DNA from: Eutrophocola salsuginis
GTDB lineage: Bacteria; Pseudomonadota; Gammaproteobacteria; Pseudomonadales; Pseudohongiellaceae
Direction of reading: 5' to 3'
Assembly (NCBI GenBank): GCA_038147195.1
Contig: JAYQTB010000004.1
Location: 1,116,001 to 1,180,000, forward strand
Length of the DNA stretch: 64,000 nt
Notes under the pieces: generated by a model
The model's input: the letters and a program-made list of their open reading frames with translations, nothing else
The model's database searches: none
What the model was told of the DNA's origin: nothing
Translations under genes and position numbers: made by a program
Shown here: positions 26,870-36,520 of the stretch, in pieces
Layout of the letters: the number at the start of each line of letters is the position of its first letter
How positions within the stretch are numbered: position 1 is the first letter of the stretch

Positions 26870-27614
26870 GGGTGCCCTCCCTTGCAACGAGATCTCTTAC
26901 CCACCGAGTGCGGCGCTCGCGTAATAAAATTTCATTCTGGCTGCGCAGGATTAGGCCGATGAAGAACAGGCCGATGAAACCGAACCCGGTGAAGAATGCG
27001 GGAATCCAGATTTCTGGCGGGTTGGCGGACGCATCTCGCATGCCGAGCGAACTGGCGCCCTGGTGCAGGGTGTTCCACCATTCCACCGAGTACTCGATGA
27101 TAGGAATGTTGACGACGCCGACCAAGGTCAGCACGGCACAGGCGCGCGCGGCTGAGTCCTGCGAATCGAAGGCCGAGCGCAACACAATGATGCCCATGTA
27201 AATGAAGAACTGCAGGAGAGAGGATGTCAGACGCGCATCCCATATCCACCAAGTACCCCACGTGGGTATGCCCCATAGCGAACCACTTGCCAGCATCAGC
27301 AGCGTGGCCATAGCGCCAATAGGAGCGATCGCCTTAGCGACGATATCCGCCATCTTGATTTTCCATATCAGCACGGCCGCACTGCAAATAGCCATCATGT
27401 AGAAACAACCTTTCATGAGACCAGCCGACGGTACATGCATATATATGATGCGGTAGTTGTCGCCCATCTGGTAATCGGGAGGGGCAAAGGCCAGGCCCCA
27501 GACGACGCCGACCACGAGCAGGAACACGGTAATGCCCCAGAGCCACGGCAGGCACCGGTCACCCAGTTCGTAGAACCACCGGGGGGAACCGAGCTTGTAT
27601 AACCATTGCCACAT
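26862..27614 (-). CDS. ccmC: Haem exporter protein CcmC
   Basis: 250 residues with about six membrane helices and the WWD motif PTWGTWWIWDARLTSSLLQF near residues 124-143; conserved periplasmic His in IYMHVPSAG. CcmC loads haem onto CcmE. A 118-base gap without a recognisable gene separates it from ccmB, the only sizeable gap in the operon. Confidence 0.95.
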   Translation of the reverse strand: MWQWLYKLGSPRWFYELGDRCLPWLWGITVFLLVVGVVWGLAFAPPDYQMGDNYRIIYMHVPSAGLMKGCFYMMAICSAAVLIWKIKMADIVAKAIAPIGAMATLLMLASGSLWGIPTWGTWWIWDARLTSSLLQFFIYMGIIVLRSAFDSQDSAARACAVLTLVGVVNIPIIEYSVEWWNTLHQGASSLGMRDASANPPEIWIPAFFTGFGFIGLFFIGLILRSQNEILLRERRTRWVRDLVAREGTRA

Positions 27615-27732
27615 TGAAGTTGCTGATTCCTTAAATACCGAGTCGTTAAAAAATTATGTCGCTTCTCAAAGAAGATTTATTGTCGAAGCTATTCACGTAT
27701 GGAGGTCATGCCGTTTACTAGATACAGAATGG

Positions 27733-28425
27733 TCAGTTTACGCTTATTCGCAGTGCCGCGACGATTGCCAGGGGGGAGAGGCTGATGGCCAGGGCGAGCA
27801 TCGCTCCCATCAGAGCCAGCAGACCTGCATAAGCCATGTCATTGATGGCCGCATCTACCACGCCGGTACCGAAAATCAGCACCGGTACATACAACGGCAA
27901 TATTAGCACAGCGAGCAGCAATCCACTTCTGGAAAGGCCCACGGTCAGCGCCATGCCAATAGCGCCGATAAGCACCAGGATTGGAGTACCAAGGGCAAGG
28001 CTGACAACCAGCGCGCTGATACCCGCACCCGGCAGTTTCAGCATAAGCGCTAGTACCGGCGCCAGGATGATAATGGGCAGGCAGGCCATCAGCCAGTGGC
28101 CGAGCACCTTTGACAGCACCAGAAAATACAGTGGCTGCGGACTCATGAGCAGCTGCTCCAAGTTGCCGTCCTCGTAATCGGCCCGAAACAGGCTGTCCAA
28201 GGACAGCATAACGGCCAGCAGTGCCGTCACCCAGATCACACCCGGGGCGATGGTGGCCAAGAAGGCGTCCTCGACCCCGCCGCTGAGGGGAAATAGTGTG
28301 ACCGCAATGATGAAGAACATTAGCGGGTTGATTACGTCGCCGGGGGAGCGCATGGCGAGCAGCAGTTCGCGCCGGACGGTGGCGACCATAACGCTGCCAA
28401 GTCCGGCAGTCGCTTCGGTAGTCAC
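27733..28425 (-). CDS. ccmB: Haem exporter permease CcmB
   Basis: About 230 residues from the GTG at 28425, which has GGGAGG 7 bases upstream and overlaps the ccmA stop as GTGA; the frame remains open further upstream but that part only shadows ccmA. Six hydrophobic helices; the RRELLLAMRSPGDVINPLMF start and ALLAVMLSLDSLFRADYEDG region are typical. Forms the CcmAB transporter that powers release of haem-loaded CcmE. Confidence 0.93.
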   Translation of the reverse strand: MTTEATAGLGSVMVATVRRELLLAMRSPGDVINPLMFFIIAVTLFPLSGGVEDAFLATIAPGVIWVTALLAVMLSLDSLFRADYEDGNLEQLLMSPQPLYFLVLSKVLGHWLMACLPIIILAPVLALMLKLPGAGISALVVSLALGTPILVLIGAIGMALTVGLSRSGLLLAVLILPLYVPVLIFGTGVVDAAINDMAYAGLLALMGAMLALAISLSPLAIVAALRISVN

Positions 28426-29078
28426 GCGACTGCCTCCCGGATACGCGCATCGAGGTCGATGACATCGACAGCGCAACCCATTTGCAGTGGATGGTGAGTG
28501 GTCAACAGCAGCGACCCCCCGACGCGCACAAAATCCGACAGCATGCCTTCCAGTTCACTGACCCCTTTCTTGTCCAGGGCGGTGAAGGGCTCATCCAGGA
28601 TCCACAACGCGGCAGGCACCAGTTTCATCCGCGCTAGGCTGACCCGACGCTGCTGACCTGCGGACATCATATAACAGGGCACATCCTCATATCCCTGCAA
28701 GCTGAAGGCCGCCAGTGCCTCGGTAATATTGCCGGCGCGCTGGCCGCGAGACGCGCAAAACCAGCGCAGGTTTTCCGCGGCGCTCAGGCGCTTGTTGATG
28801 GCCGGGTTATGGCCCAGGTAGAACACCTGCGCACGAAAATCCGTCCGAGCCTTTTCGACCAGCTGACCCCGCCAGCGGATTTCCCCCCGATAGTCGCTAT
28901 TCAGGCCGCACAGAATGCGCAGCAGCGTGGTCTTGCCGCTGCCGTTGGAGCCCTGGAGCTGGATGGCCTGGCCAGCGAACAGGTTGAAGTCCAGGTGCTG
29001 AAACAGCACCCGGTCATCGCGTTCGCAATACAGGTCTTTGGCCTCAAGCATGCCTTGCCCCGGTTTGGTGTTCGGCAT
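28422..29078 (-). CDS. ccmA: Haem exporter ATP-binding protein CcmA
   Basis: 218 residues. Walker A LQGSNGSGKTTLLRILCG near 38-55, ABC signature MSAGQQRRVSLARMKL near 134-149 and Walker B WILDEPFTALD. Cytoplasmic ATPase of CcmABCD. First gene of the nine-gene ccm operon; 60 bases separate it from dcd, on the same strand. Confidence 0.94.
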   Translation of the reverse strand: MPNTKPGQGMLEAKDLYCERDDRVLFQHLDFNLFAGQAIQLQGSNGSGKTTLLRILCGLNSDYRGEIRWRGQLVEKARTDFRAQVFYLGHNPAINKRLSAAENLRWFCASRGQRAGNITEALAAFSLQGYEDVPCYMMSAGQQRRVSLARMKLVPAALWILDEPFTALDKKGVSELEGMLSDFVRVGGSLLLTTHHPLQMGCAVDVIDLDARIREAVA

Positions 29079-29138
29079 CGAAATGCCCGTGATTATATCG
29101 ATAAATCAAGGAGATAATGCCGTAATGTGTTCAAATAT

Positions 29139-29708
29139 TCAGGACTTGGGTGGCGTCACCCCTGTCTGCCCCATGTATTTGCCGTTGCGGTCCTTGTAGG
29201 TTACCTCACACTGCTCGTCGGACTCGTAGAACAACATCTGCGCCACTCCCTCGTTGGCGTAGATCTTGGCGGGCAGCGGCGTGGTGTTGGAGAACTCCAG
29301 GGTGACATGGCCTTCCCATTCGGGTTCGAGCGGTGTGACATTGACAATGATACCGCAACGGGCATAGGTGGACTTACCCAGGCATACGGTCAGCACGTTG
29401 GGAGGTATGCGGAAGTACTCGACTGTGCGGGCCAGGGCGAAGGAGTTTGGCGGAATGACGCAAAAATCCTCGTTAATACTAACGAAACTGGTTTCATCGA
29501 AGTTTTTCGGGTCCACCACGTTGGAGGTATGCACGTTGGTGAAGATCTTGAACTCGCTCGCGCAACGCACATCGTAGCCGTAGCTTGAGGTACCAAAAGA
29601 GATGACCCGCCTGCCGCCCACTTCACGGACCTGGTTCGGCTCAAACGGATCCAGCATGCCATGCTCTTCGGCCATTCGGCGGATCCATTTGTCTGACTTG
29701 ATACTCAT
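29139..29708 (-). CDS. dcd: dCTP deaminase
   Basis: 189 residues, the normal length. Deaminates dCTP to dUTP for thymidylate supply. Recognisable blocks are MSIKSDKWIRRMAEEHGMLD, SYGYDVRCASEFKIF and the active-site region GKSTYARCGIIVNVTPLEPE with the catalytic Glu, ending in YANEGVAQMLFYESDE. Cytoplasmic homotrimer. Divergent from the cytochrome c gene to its right. Confidence 0.95.
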   Translation of the reverse strand: MSIKSDKWIRRMAEEHGMLDPFEPNQVREVGGRRVISFGTSSYGYDVRCASEFKIFTNVHTSNVVDPKNFDETSFVSINEDFCVIPPNSFALARTVEYFRIPPNVLTVCLGKSTYARCGIIVNVTPLEPEWEGHVTLEFSNTTPLPAKIYANEGVAQMLFYESDEQCEVTYKDRNGKYMGQTGVTPPKS

Positions 29709-30024
29709 CTCTTACGCCCCTTGGAAAAGCGCAAATGATACTGGGGAAAGCCCGCGGAAACCATGCAAAATGCGGGATTTGGCGTATCTCACGGCCTTTA
29801 AATTTGGCGCAATGTTGCTATAATCGCGACCCGTTCAGGCAGCAGAGATAAATTACAAAGCAAACTCCCTTCCAGCCTCAGTTTTGCCGCCAAGGGACCC
29901 CCGGTTACGGGGTGCGCGTTTCGAAAAAGTCGGCTGTAGTTCAATAAAGTGTCAGTGAGAATTCAGGATTTATTCATTTAACCGGATATTTAATATAGCC
30001 ACCCAGTAATAGGAGTGACCCCAA
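29709..30024 (+). promoter_or_regulatory. Intergenic region with promoter and long leader of the cytochrome c gene
   Basis: 316 bases without a gene. A sigma-70-like promoter is visible as TTTAAA (29797-29802), 16-base spacer, TATAAT (29819-29824). Transcription from there would give a leader of about 190 bases holding a GC-rich hairpin (ACCCC 29897-29901 / GGGGT 29909-29913). The gene's ribosome site AGGAG lies at 30011-30015, about 9 bases before the ATG. Confidence 0.6.
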
Positions 30025-30369
30025 ATGAAGTTAAAAGCTACAATTGCAATTGCTGCAATATCCCTGCTTGCCACCATTTCTTCTGGTGTTTTTGCCGCCG
30101 GTGATGCCGATCGCGGCAAAGCCTACTTCGCGACCTGCGGAGCCTGCCATGGCGCTAACGGCGAGGGTATGGAAGCGCTGAATGCACCTTCCCTGGCAGG
30201 CCAGGAAGAATGGTACGTCATCCGCCAGCTGCAGAATTTCAAGAGCGGTGTTCGTGGTGCCAACCCAAAAGACACCTTCGGTATGCAGATGGCCCCGATG
30301 GCACAGACCCTGCCGAACGACCAGGCTATAGAAGATGTAGCCGCCTACATCTCGACTCTTAGCAGGTAA
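30025..30369 (+). CDS. Small periplasmic monohaem cytochrome c
   Basis: 114 residues. Signal peptide about 1-24 (ISSGVFAAG), haem motif CGACH with the following GANGEG, and axial Met probably in FGMQMAPMAQTL. It resembles the c4-half/c5/c553 group of soluble electron carriers that feed terminal oxidases. It would receive haem from the Ccm system encoded next door. Monocistronic: own promoter upstream and strong terminator 16 bases after the stop. Confidence 0.9.
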   Translation: MKLKATIAIAAISLLATISSGVFAAGDADRGKAYFATCGACHGANGEGMEALNAPSLAGQEEWYVIRQLQNFKSGVRGANPKDTFGMQMAPMAQTLPNDQAIEDVAAYISTLSR

Positions 30370-30385
30370 TTTGATTGCTGAAGCG

Positions 30386-30411
30386 AAAAACCCGGCACTG
30401 GCCGGGTTTTT
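30386..30411 (+). terminator. Rho-independent terminator of the cytochrome c gene
   Basis: 11-bp perfect stem AAAAACCCGGC / GCCGGGTTTTT with loop ACTG, continued by a T-rich tail. Confidence 0.93.
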
Positions 30412-30430
30412 CTTTTTACGGCTTGATAAA

Positions 30431-30453
30431 AAAACCGGCACATGCCTGGTTTT
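30431..30453 (-). terminator. Probable rho-independent terminator of recJ
   Basis: On the minus strand AAAACC-A-GGC, loop ATGT, GCC-GG-TTTTTTT: a 9-bp stem with one bulged base and a T-run, 25 bases past the recJ stop. Confidence 0.75.
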
Positions 30454-30477
30454 CATTGCCTAGAATATTTGTAAGGT

Positions 30478-32220
30478 TCAGTTCGCGGTGTAACCTAGCA
30501 CCTGCTCCACCACCAGTTGCGGGTTCACGTTGCCGCGAAATTCGTTGACGTCAAGCCGGTATGCCAGCGCGATGTGTACCAGCTTCCGGTGCAGAATCCT
30601 TTCATCGACATTGAAGGCGATGGCGTCTATCAGCGGGCCCTCCTCCGGCACCTGCAATGTCAGTTTCAGGTGCTTTTCCCCGATCACACGGCTATTGATG
30701 ACCGCAAACTCACCCTGGAACAACGGCTCCGGAAAATGCTGCCCCCAGGGGCCGGCTTCGCGCAGTTCACTGGCAAACGCTAACGAAAAACAATCTGGAC
30801 TTAGTTCGCCATCGACCCAGGTGGTCTGCAGCAGGGATTCTCTGTCGAGTTCCTTGCTCAGCACCTCTTCGAAGGCTCTGCCGAATGCGGTGAAGTCTTC
30901 CTGCCGGATGGCAAGTCCTGCCGCCATGGCATGGCCTCCGAACTTCTGCAGCAAGTGGGGATGGCGTGTGGCAAGCGCATCCAGCGCATCCCTAATATGC
31001 AGCCCCTCAATGGAGCGGGCCGAACCCTTAATCACCCTGCTACCTCCCTGCTCCTCGCCGGTATCGGCAAAGACGATGCAGGGCCGATGGAATTTTTCCT
31101 TGATGCGCGAGGCGAGGATACCGATTACACCCTGGTGCCAGGATGCATCGTAGAGGCAAATGCCCAGCTGGTCGGAGGCGTGTATATTCAGGTCAGCGAG
31201 GACAGCCATAGCCTGCTCCTGCATATCCTGCTCAATCTGCCGCCGGTCGCGATTCAGCCCGTCGAGTTCAACGGCCATCTCATGGGCGCGTGACGGATTT
31301 TCCTCGAGCAGGCAGGCTATCCCTAAGGACATGTCATCCAGTCGGCCAGCTGCATTCAGTCGGGGACCCGCGGCGAATGCGAGATCATTGGCAACGACGG
31401 TTTTTGAATTCCTGCCCGCCACGCCCAGCAAGGCCAGGATGCCGGGCCTTCCCTTGCCGCTTCGAATGATATTGATCCCGTGCCGGACAAGGCGTCGGTT
31501 GTTCTGGTCCAGCGGGACCACGTCGGCCACGGTACCAAGGGCAACCAGGTCGAGAAACTGCGCCAAGTTCGGCTCGGACAGATTCCGGGTGCTGAACCAG
31601 TCGCGATCACGCAATTCAGTCCGCAATGCCGAAAGAAGGTAGAACACCACGCCTACACCTGCCAGTGCCTTGCTCGGAAAATCGCAATTCGGCAGGTTGG
31701 GATTCAGGATGCAGCAGGCGTCTGGCAAGACGTTGCCGGGTAGGTGATGATCCGTCACCAGCACATCGATGTCGGCGGCATTGGCCGCGGCCACGCCATC
31801 GATGCTGGCTATACCGTTGTCGACGGTCACGATCAGGTCGGGCTGCCTCGCCTGCGCGACTGCAACAATTTCAGGTGTCAGTCCATAACCGTATTCAAAC
31901 CGGTTCGGCACAAGGTAATCGACATAGTTATAACCCATCGCCCGCAAGCCGAGCTTGAACAGCGCGCAACTGGTGGCGCCATCGGCATCGAAATCACCGA
32001 CCACAAGAATATTTTTGTCCGCAGCCACCGCGTCGGCTAGGATGGAAGCGGCGTTATCGCTGTTCTTCAAGAGACCGGGCGGCAACAGGTCGGCCAGATC
32101 TAGGCGGAGCTCACCTTCCCGGAACACGCCACGTGTGGCATAAATACGCCTGAGTACAGGGTGAACTGACGCATCCAGCTGCGACTCGGCTTCGGCCACA
32201 CGCTCGAGCACTTCTACCAT
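30478..32220 (-). CDS. recJ: Single-stranded-DNA-specific exonuclease RecJ
   Basis: 580 residues, typical length. DHH-family phosphoesterase motifs are present in order: VVGDFDADGATSCALF (about 75-90), VTVDNGI, VTDHHLPG (DHH motif, about 155-162), followed by the DHHA1 domain (GGHAMAAGLAIR) and a C-terminal OB-like domain. A 5'-3' exonuclease in recombination and mismatch repair. Starts 2 bases after the AMP-binding gene stop, so they are co-transcribed. The position near thrC/hom matches gammaproteobacterial synteny. Confidence 0.95.
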   Translation of the reverse strand: MVEVLERVAEAESQLDASVHPVLRRIYATRGVFREGELRLDLADLLPPGLLKNSDNAASILADAVAADKNILVVGDFDADGATSCALFKLGLRAMGYNYVDYLVPNRFEYGYGLTPEIVAVAQARQPDLIVTVDNGIASIDGVAAANAADIDVLVTDHHLPGNVLPDACCILNPNLPNCDFPSKALAGVGVVFYLLSALRTELRDRDWFSTRNLSEPNLAQFLDLVALGTVADVVPLDQNNRRLVRHGINIIRSGKGRPGILALLGVAGRNSKTVVANDLAFAAGPRLNAAGRLDDMSLGIACLLEENPSRAHEMAVELDGLNRDRRQIEQDMQEQAMAVLADLNIHASDQLGICLYDASWHQGVIGILASRIKEKFHRPCIVFADTGEEQGGSRVIKGSARSIEGLHIRDALDALATRHPHLLQKFGGHAMAAGLAIRQEDFTAFGRAFEEVLSKELDRESLLQTTWVDGELSPDCFSLAFASELREAGPWGQHFPEPLFQGEFAVINSRVIGEKHLKLTLQVPEEGPLIDAIAFNVDERILHRKLVHIALAYRLDVNEFRGNVNPQLVVEQVLGYTAN

Positions 32221-32222
32221 GG

Positions 32223-33932
32223 TTAGGCTACCTGATCTTTTCGCAACTGACGGCGCAGGATCTTGCCAACGTTGGTGCGCGGCAAGGTGGCGCGAAACTC
32301 GACCCTGCTAGGCACCTTGTACGGCGTCAAACCCTGGCGGCAGAACTGGATGACCTCCTCCTCAGTCAAGTCGGGGTTCTCGGAAATGACAAACAGTTTC
32401 ACCTGCTCGCCTTCTTCTATAGGCACGCCGATGACGGCCGCTTCCCGAATGTCCGGATGCCGAACGACCAGATCCTCGATTTCGGTCGGATAGACATTGA
32501 ATCCCGAGACCAGGATCAGGTCCTTGATGCGATCCACAACGGTGAGATAGCCATCATTATCAATTACGCCAACATCTCCGGTACTCAGCCAGCCATCGGC
32601 CGTAAGGATGTCGGCGGTTTCCTCGGGACGTTTCCAGTAACCTAGCATCACCTGCGGACCGCGTACCTGGATCTCCCCTGCCTCGCCCGGTGGCAGTACC
32701 CTGCCTGTATCGGAGACAATGCGCAGCTCGGTCCAGCGGGTGGCGCGGCCGATCTTGCCTTCCTGGTAGTCGGAGTAACAACCGCTGGCAACCAGCGGTG
32801 AGGTTTCGGTCAGTCCGTAGCCTTCGAGAATCCGGCAACCAGTCAGTTTTTCCCAGCGCCGAGCAATCGGCACCGACAAGGCCATGCCGCCGGAGGTACA
32901 GACAAGCAAAGAGGAAAAATCCAGCTTGCGAAACTCCGGATGACGGCACAAGACGTTATATAGAGTGGACACCCCGACGATGCCGTTGATCCGGTAACGC
33001 TTCATGGATTTCACCAGGCGATCGGTGTTACGCGGATCCGGTATGAGTACACCGTGATAACCCTTGTATAGTGAATAGGCGAAATTCAGGGTAAATGCGT
33101 AAATATGGTAGAGTGGTAACGGCGCGACGATGACACTGCCGGGCGGCGGCAAGTGTGTGTTAATCGCCTCATCCATCTGCAGCATGTTGGCGATGATGTT
33201 GGCATCGGAGAGCATGGCACCCTTGGCTGTACCCGTGGTACCGCCGGTGTACTGGATGAGACCTAGGTGACCGGATTCCTGGTTATCTTGTTTGACCGGA
33301 GATAACCCCACCAGTGCAGGCATGCGCATGAATCGCAAGTAGCGTCTGCCCTTTTTCAATACCTGTTCCAGCTCGATACGAGCGGCAAAACGGATGCGCG
33401 GTCCTTTGCGACGGCGCAGCCATTGCGATACGCGGTAAGCTAGTCTCAGGTGCCAGGGATGAAATTCAGCGGCCTGGGTGACAATAACCTTGTCAATCGC
33501 CGTTCTCGGCAAGATCTTGTTGGTGACAGGTAACACTTCTTTCAGGGTAACCAGGGCCCTGGCACCTGAATCGATTAACTGGTATTCGGTTTCACCGGCT
33601 GTATATAGGGGATTGATATTGACGATTACCATCCCAGCCTTGATGACCCCCAGCGCGGTGATGGGATATTGCAACAGGTTGGGTAACTGAATCGCCACGC
33701 GGTCACCTGGCATGAGTGTGGATTCTCTTAGTAACCAGGCGGCGAAGGCATCACTCAGGCGGTCGAGTTCACGATAGGACAGTTTTGCCCCGTCACAACT
33801 GAAAGCGACCTGGTCGGCATTCCTGGCCAGGGCATCGATCAACAAGTCCCTCAACGATCCGCAATTCGGAATGTCCGTATCGGGTTGAACCGATATATCC
33901 AGGCGGGGTTGATAAGCGTCGGGAGTGTCCAT
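32223..33932 (-). CDS. Long-chain acyl-CoA synthetase, FadD-like
   Basis: 569 residues. AMP-binding superfamily: P-loop IQYTGGTTGTAKGAML (about 230-245), GYGLTETSPLVAS, GWLSTGDVGVID and the C-terminal catalytic-Lys region LPRTNVGKILRRQLRK. The whole pattern and length fit FadD-type fatty acyl-CoA ligases that activate fatty acids with ATP and CoA. Chain-length preference cannot be read. Upstream partner of recJ; divergent from the HtrA-type protease. Confidence 0.88.
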   Translation of the reverse strand: MDTPDAYQPRLDISVQPDTDIPNCGSLRDLLIDALARNADQVAFSCDGAKLSYRELDRLSDAFAAWLLRESTLMPGDRVAIQLPNLLQYPITALGVIKAGMVIVNINPLYTAGETEYQLIDSGARALVTLKEVLPVTNKILPRTAIDKVIVTQAAEFHPWHLRLAYRVSQWLRRRKGPRIRFAARIELEQVLKKGRRYLRFMRMPALVGLSPVKQDNQESGHLGLIQYTGGTTGTAKGAMLSDANIIANMLQMDEAINTHLPPPGSVIVAPLPLYHIYAFTLNFAYSLYKGYHGVLIPDPRNTDRLVKSMKRYRINGIVGVSTLYNVLCRHPEFRKLDFSSLLVCTSGGMALSVPIARRWEKLTGCRILEGYGLTETSPLVASGCYSDYQEGKIGRATRWTELRIVSDTGRVLPPGEAGEIQVRGPQVMLGYWKRPEETADILTADGWLSTGDVGVIDNDGYLTVVDRIKDLILVSGFNVYPTEIEDLVVRHPDIREAAVIGVPIEEGEQVKLFVISENPDLTEEEVIQFCRQGLTPYKVPSRVEFRATLPRTNVGKILRRQLRKDQVA

Positions 33933-34043
33933 ATGTTAGATATAAAGCAGAAGGAACTAATTTTCGGGATCCAGGCCTAATGTAAAGTTCCGGCTATTGT
34001 TTTTTTTATACGGAAGCGCTTGGCTCCATAGACAGGTTAGACC

Positions 34044-35117
34044 ATGAAATTCAAAAACGGAATTGCTATTTTACTCTTTTTCCTCGCAGTATCAGGGTGC
34101 CTGCTATTACCCGCCATCGATTCCACGGCGGCGGACTACCTGACCTTCCATACCGACGATGAAGCCAACACCATCGACATTTTCAAGAAGGCCAGCCCGG
34201 CGGTTGTCTATGTTACAAACAGCGCCTATCGGCGTACCGACTTTTTCTCCTTGAACGTACAGGAAATCCCGCAAGGCACAGGTACCGGATTCGTGTGGAG
34301 CGATGAAGGCTACATCGTGACAAATGACCACGTCATCCAGGGTGCCGATCATGTGACCATTACCTTGCAGGACCAGAGCACCTGGGATGCCGAACTGATC
34401 GGTCGCGCTCCCGATAAGGACCTGGCGTTGCTGCGTATCGATGCACCGAAGACGTTATTGAATCCTCTCCCTCTGGGTAACTCAGGTGAACTGGAAGTGG
34501 GCCGCAAGGTGCTCGCCATCGGTAATCCTTTTGGACTCGACACTACACTGACTGTCGGTGTCGTCAGTGCGCTGGGACGTGAAATTAATTCGCTGACTAA
34601 CCGCACCATCCGCGACGTCATTCAGACCGACGCGGCAATCAATCCCGGCAATTCCGGCGGCCCCCTTCTCAATTCCCTGGGCCAGCTGATCGGCGTCAAT
34701 TCGCAGACAATCAATCCGAACAACGGGTCCGGCATCGGCTTCGCCATCCCGGTGAACACCGTGAAGAAAATCGTTCCCCAGTTGCAGATGTACGGCAAGG
34801 AAGTCAGACCGCTGCTCGGCGTAATGAATACGCCGGATAATTGGGCGCGCCAACGCGGAATACGCGGCCTGCCCATTTATCAGGTAACCGAGGGCATGCC
34901 CGCGGCCAATGCTGGCCTGATCGGCTTCCGTCAGAACGGACGCGGTGAAATCTATCTCGGGGATATCATACTGGAAGTCGACGGTCATGAGATCATGACC
35001 ACTGATGACCTGCTCAATGCGCTTGAACAGCACCAGCCTGGTGACAAAGTGAAGGTAGTGACATTGCGCGACGAGGAAACACTGGAATTCGAAGTGGAGC
35101 TCGCCCCGCCCGGCTGA
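34044..35117 (+). CDS. HtrA/Deg-type serine protease, probable lipoprotein
   Basis: 357 residues. The N-terminus contains a hydrophobic stretch and lipobox VSGC at about residues 17-20, so membrane anchoring by lipidation is likely. Trypsin-like domain with catalytic His (TNDHVIQGA), Asp (DKDLALLRI) and Ser (NPGNSGGPL), then one PDZ domain (EGMPAANAGLIGF, GDIILEVDGHEI). One PDZ makes it DegS/AlgW-like in size, but the lipobox is unusual for those, which use a membrane helix. Roles in envelope protein quality control are expected. Convergent with thrC, only 5 bases between stops. Confidence 0.9.
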   Translation: MKFKNGIAILLFFLAVSGCLLLPAIDSTAADYLTFHTDDEANTIDIFKKASPAVVYVTNSAYRRTDFFSLNVQEIPQGTGTGFVWSDEGYIVTNDHVIQGADHVTITLQDQSTWDAELIGRAPDKDLALLRIDAPKTLLNPLPLGNSGELEVGRKVLAIGNPFGLDTTLTVGVVSALGREINSLTNRTIRDVIQTDAAINPGNSGGPLLNSLGQLIGVNSQTINPNNGSGIGFAIPVNTVKKIVPQLQMYGKEVRPLLGVMNTPDNWARQRGIRGLPIYQVTEGMPAANAGLIGFRQNGRGEIYLGDIILEVDGHEIMTTDDLLNALEQHQPGDKVKVVTLRDEETLEFEVELAPPG

Positions 35118-35122
35118 TCCTG

Positions 35123-36511
35123 CTACAGCGTTTCCTTTATGTAATCTGTAACCGCCGGCAACTCTGCCGGCAACACATTCAGGCGCTCTTCCCTTTCCAT
35201 GAGATCAGCCAGGTGCGGCGGCAGTGCCGGCGTCTTCAGACCTGCCCGGGTTATGGCCTCGCCGAATTTTGCCGGATGCGCCGTGGCAAGGCAGACCACT
35301 GGGATGGAATTGTTATGCAGGCAGACGCGGGCTGCTTTCACGCCAGTGGCGGTATGCGGGTCGAGCAGGTAGTCATTAGCAGCGAATACTTCACTAATGG
35401 TGGCGCAAGTCTTGTCATCATCCACACGGCAGCTGTCGAAGATATCCCTTGCGAATTGCCACTGTACATCACTCACCTGCTGGGGATCACGACCAAGCCC
35501 TGTTACGAATGCCGTTACCTTTTCAGTATTACCTTGGAAAAGGTCATATAGGAAGCGTTCGAAATTGCTTGAGACCATGATGTCCATGCTCGGTGACAGG
35601 CTCGGTTCCAGGTTACCCATATTGTACTGGTTGCTGCTGATGAAGCGATGCAGGATATCGTTCCTGTTGGTCGCGATGATCAGCCGGTCCACCGGCAGCC
35701 CCATTTTTTTCGCCAAGTAGCCTGCATAGATGTCACCGAAATTGCCGGTGGGCACTGAGAAAGAAACCGGCTTTTTACCACCAGTGATTTTCAGTGCGGC
35801 ATAAAAGTAGTACACGATCTGTGCCATGATGCGCGAGAAGTTGATCGAGTTCACCGCAACAAGCTGGTAGCCGGCCGGCAGGAAGCCCTGATCGGCGAAC
35901 GCCCTCTTGACGATGTTCTGGCAATCGTCGAAGTTGCCCTCGATGGCGATGCTGTTGACGTTATCACCCGGAACGGTGGTCATCTGCCGGCGCTGCACTT
36001 CCGATACCCGTTTGTGCGGATAGAGGATGTACATGTCCACCCATTCACAATGCCGGCAGCCTTCCAGCGCAGCCGAGCCGGTGTCACCGGAAGTGGCACC
36101 GAGAATGGCGACGTGTTTTTGCCGTCGTGCGAGGAAATAGTCTAGCAACCTGCCAAGCAGTTGCAGGGCAAAATCCTTAAAGGCCAGGGTCGGACCATGG
36201 AAGAGCTCGAGCACGTATTCGTTATTACCCAATAGTCTCAGTGGTGCCACTTCAGGATGCGAGAACACTGCATAAGTGTCATTGATGATGGCACGCAGGT
36301 CATCCTCGGGCATGCAATTGGCCACGTATAACCTGATGATTTCAAATGCTAACTCAGCATAACCAAGGTCTTTCCAGGTACGCAATTGTTCGGCGCTGAC
36401 CTGCGGCACCTGCTCGGGAATGAACAAGCCGCCGTCGGGTGCCAGGCCTGTCAGCAAGACCTGCTCGAAATTCTGCGCCGGGCACTTACCACGTGTGCTG
36501 ATGTACTTCAC
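35123..36511 (-). CDS. thrC: Threonine synthase
   Basis: 462 residues, of the longer (E. coli / yeast-like) class. N-terminal YISTRGKCPAQNFEQVLLTGLAPDGG region is typical; the PLP-binding Lys is in HGPTLAFKDFALQLLG (about 105-120), and the phosphate loop is GATSGDTGSAALEG. Converts O-phosphohomoserine to threonine. Starts 9 bases after hom; they form an operon. The intervening homoserine kinase gene is not in this window. Confidence 0.95.
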   Translation of the reverse strand: MKYISTRGKCPAQNFEQVLLTGLAPDGGLFIPEQVPQVSAEQLRTWKDLGYAELAFEIIRLYVANCMPEDDLRAIINDTYAVFSHPEVAPLRLLGNNEYVLELFHGPTLAFKDFALQLLGRLLDYFLARRQKHVAILGATSGDTGSAALEGCRHCEWVDMYILYPHKRVSEVQRRQMTTVPGDNVNSIAIEGNFDDCQNIVKRAFADQGFLPAGYQLVAVNSINFSRIMAQIVYYFYAALKITGGKKPVSFSVPTGNFGDIYAGYLAKKMGLPVDRLIIATNRNDILHRFISSNQYNMGNLEPSLSPSMDIMVSSNFERFLYDLFQGNTEKVTAFVTGLGRDPQQVSDVQWQFARDIFDSCRVDDDKTCATISEVFAANDYLLDPHTATGVKAARVCLHNNSIPVVCLATAHPAKFGEAITRAGLKTPALPPHLADLMEREERLNVLPAELPAVTDYIKETL

Positions 36512-36520
36512 TTGCTTCCC

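Noticed and set aside
35149..35172. GCCGGCA-ACTC-TGCCGGC hairpin as a terminator between the HtrA-type gene and thrC
   Set aside because: It lies within thrC coding sequence and no T-run follows on either strand.
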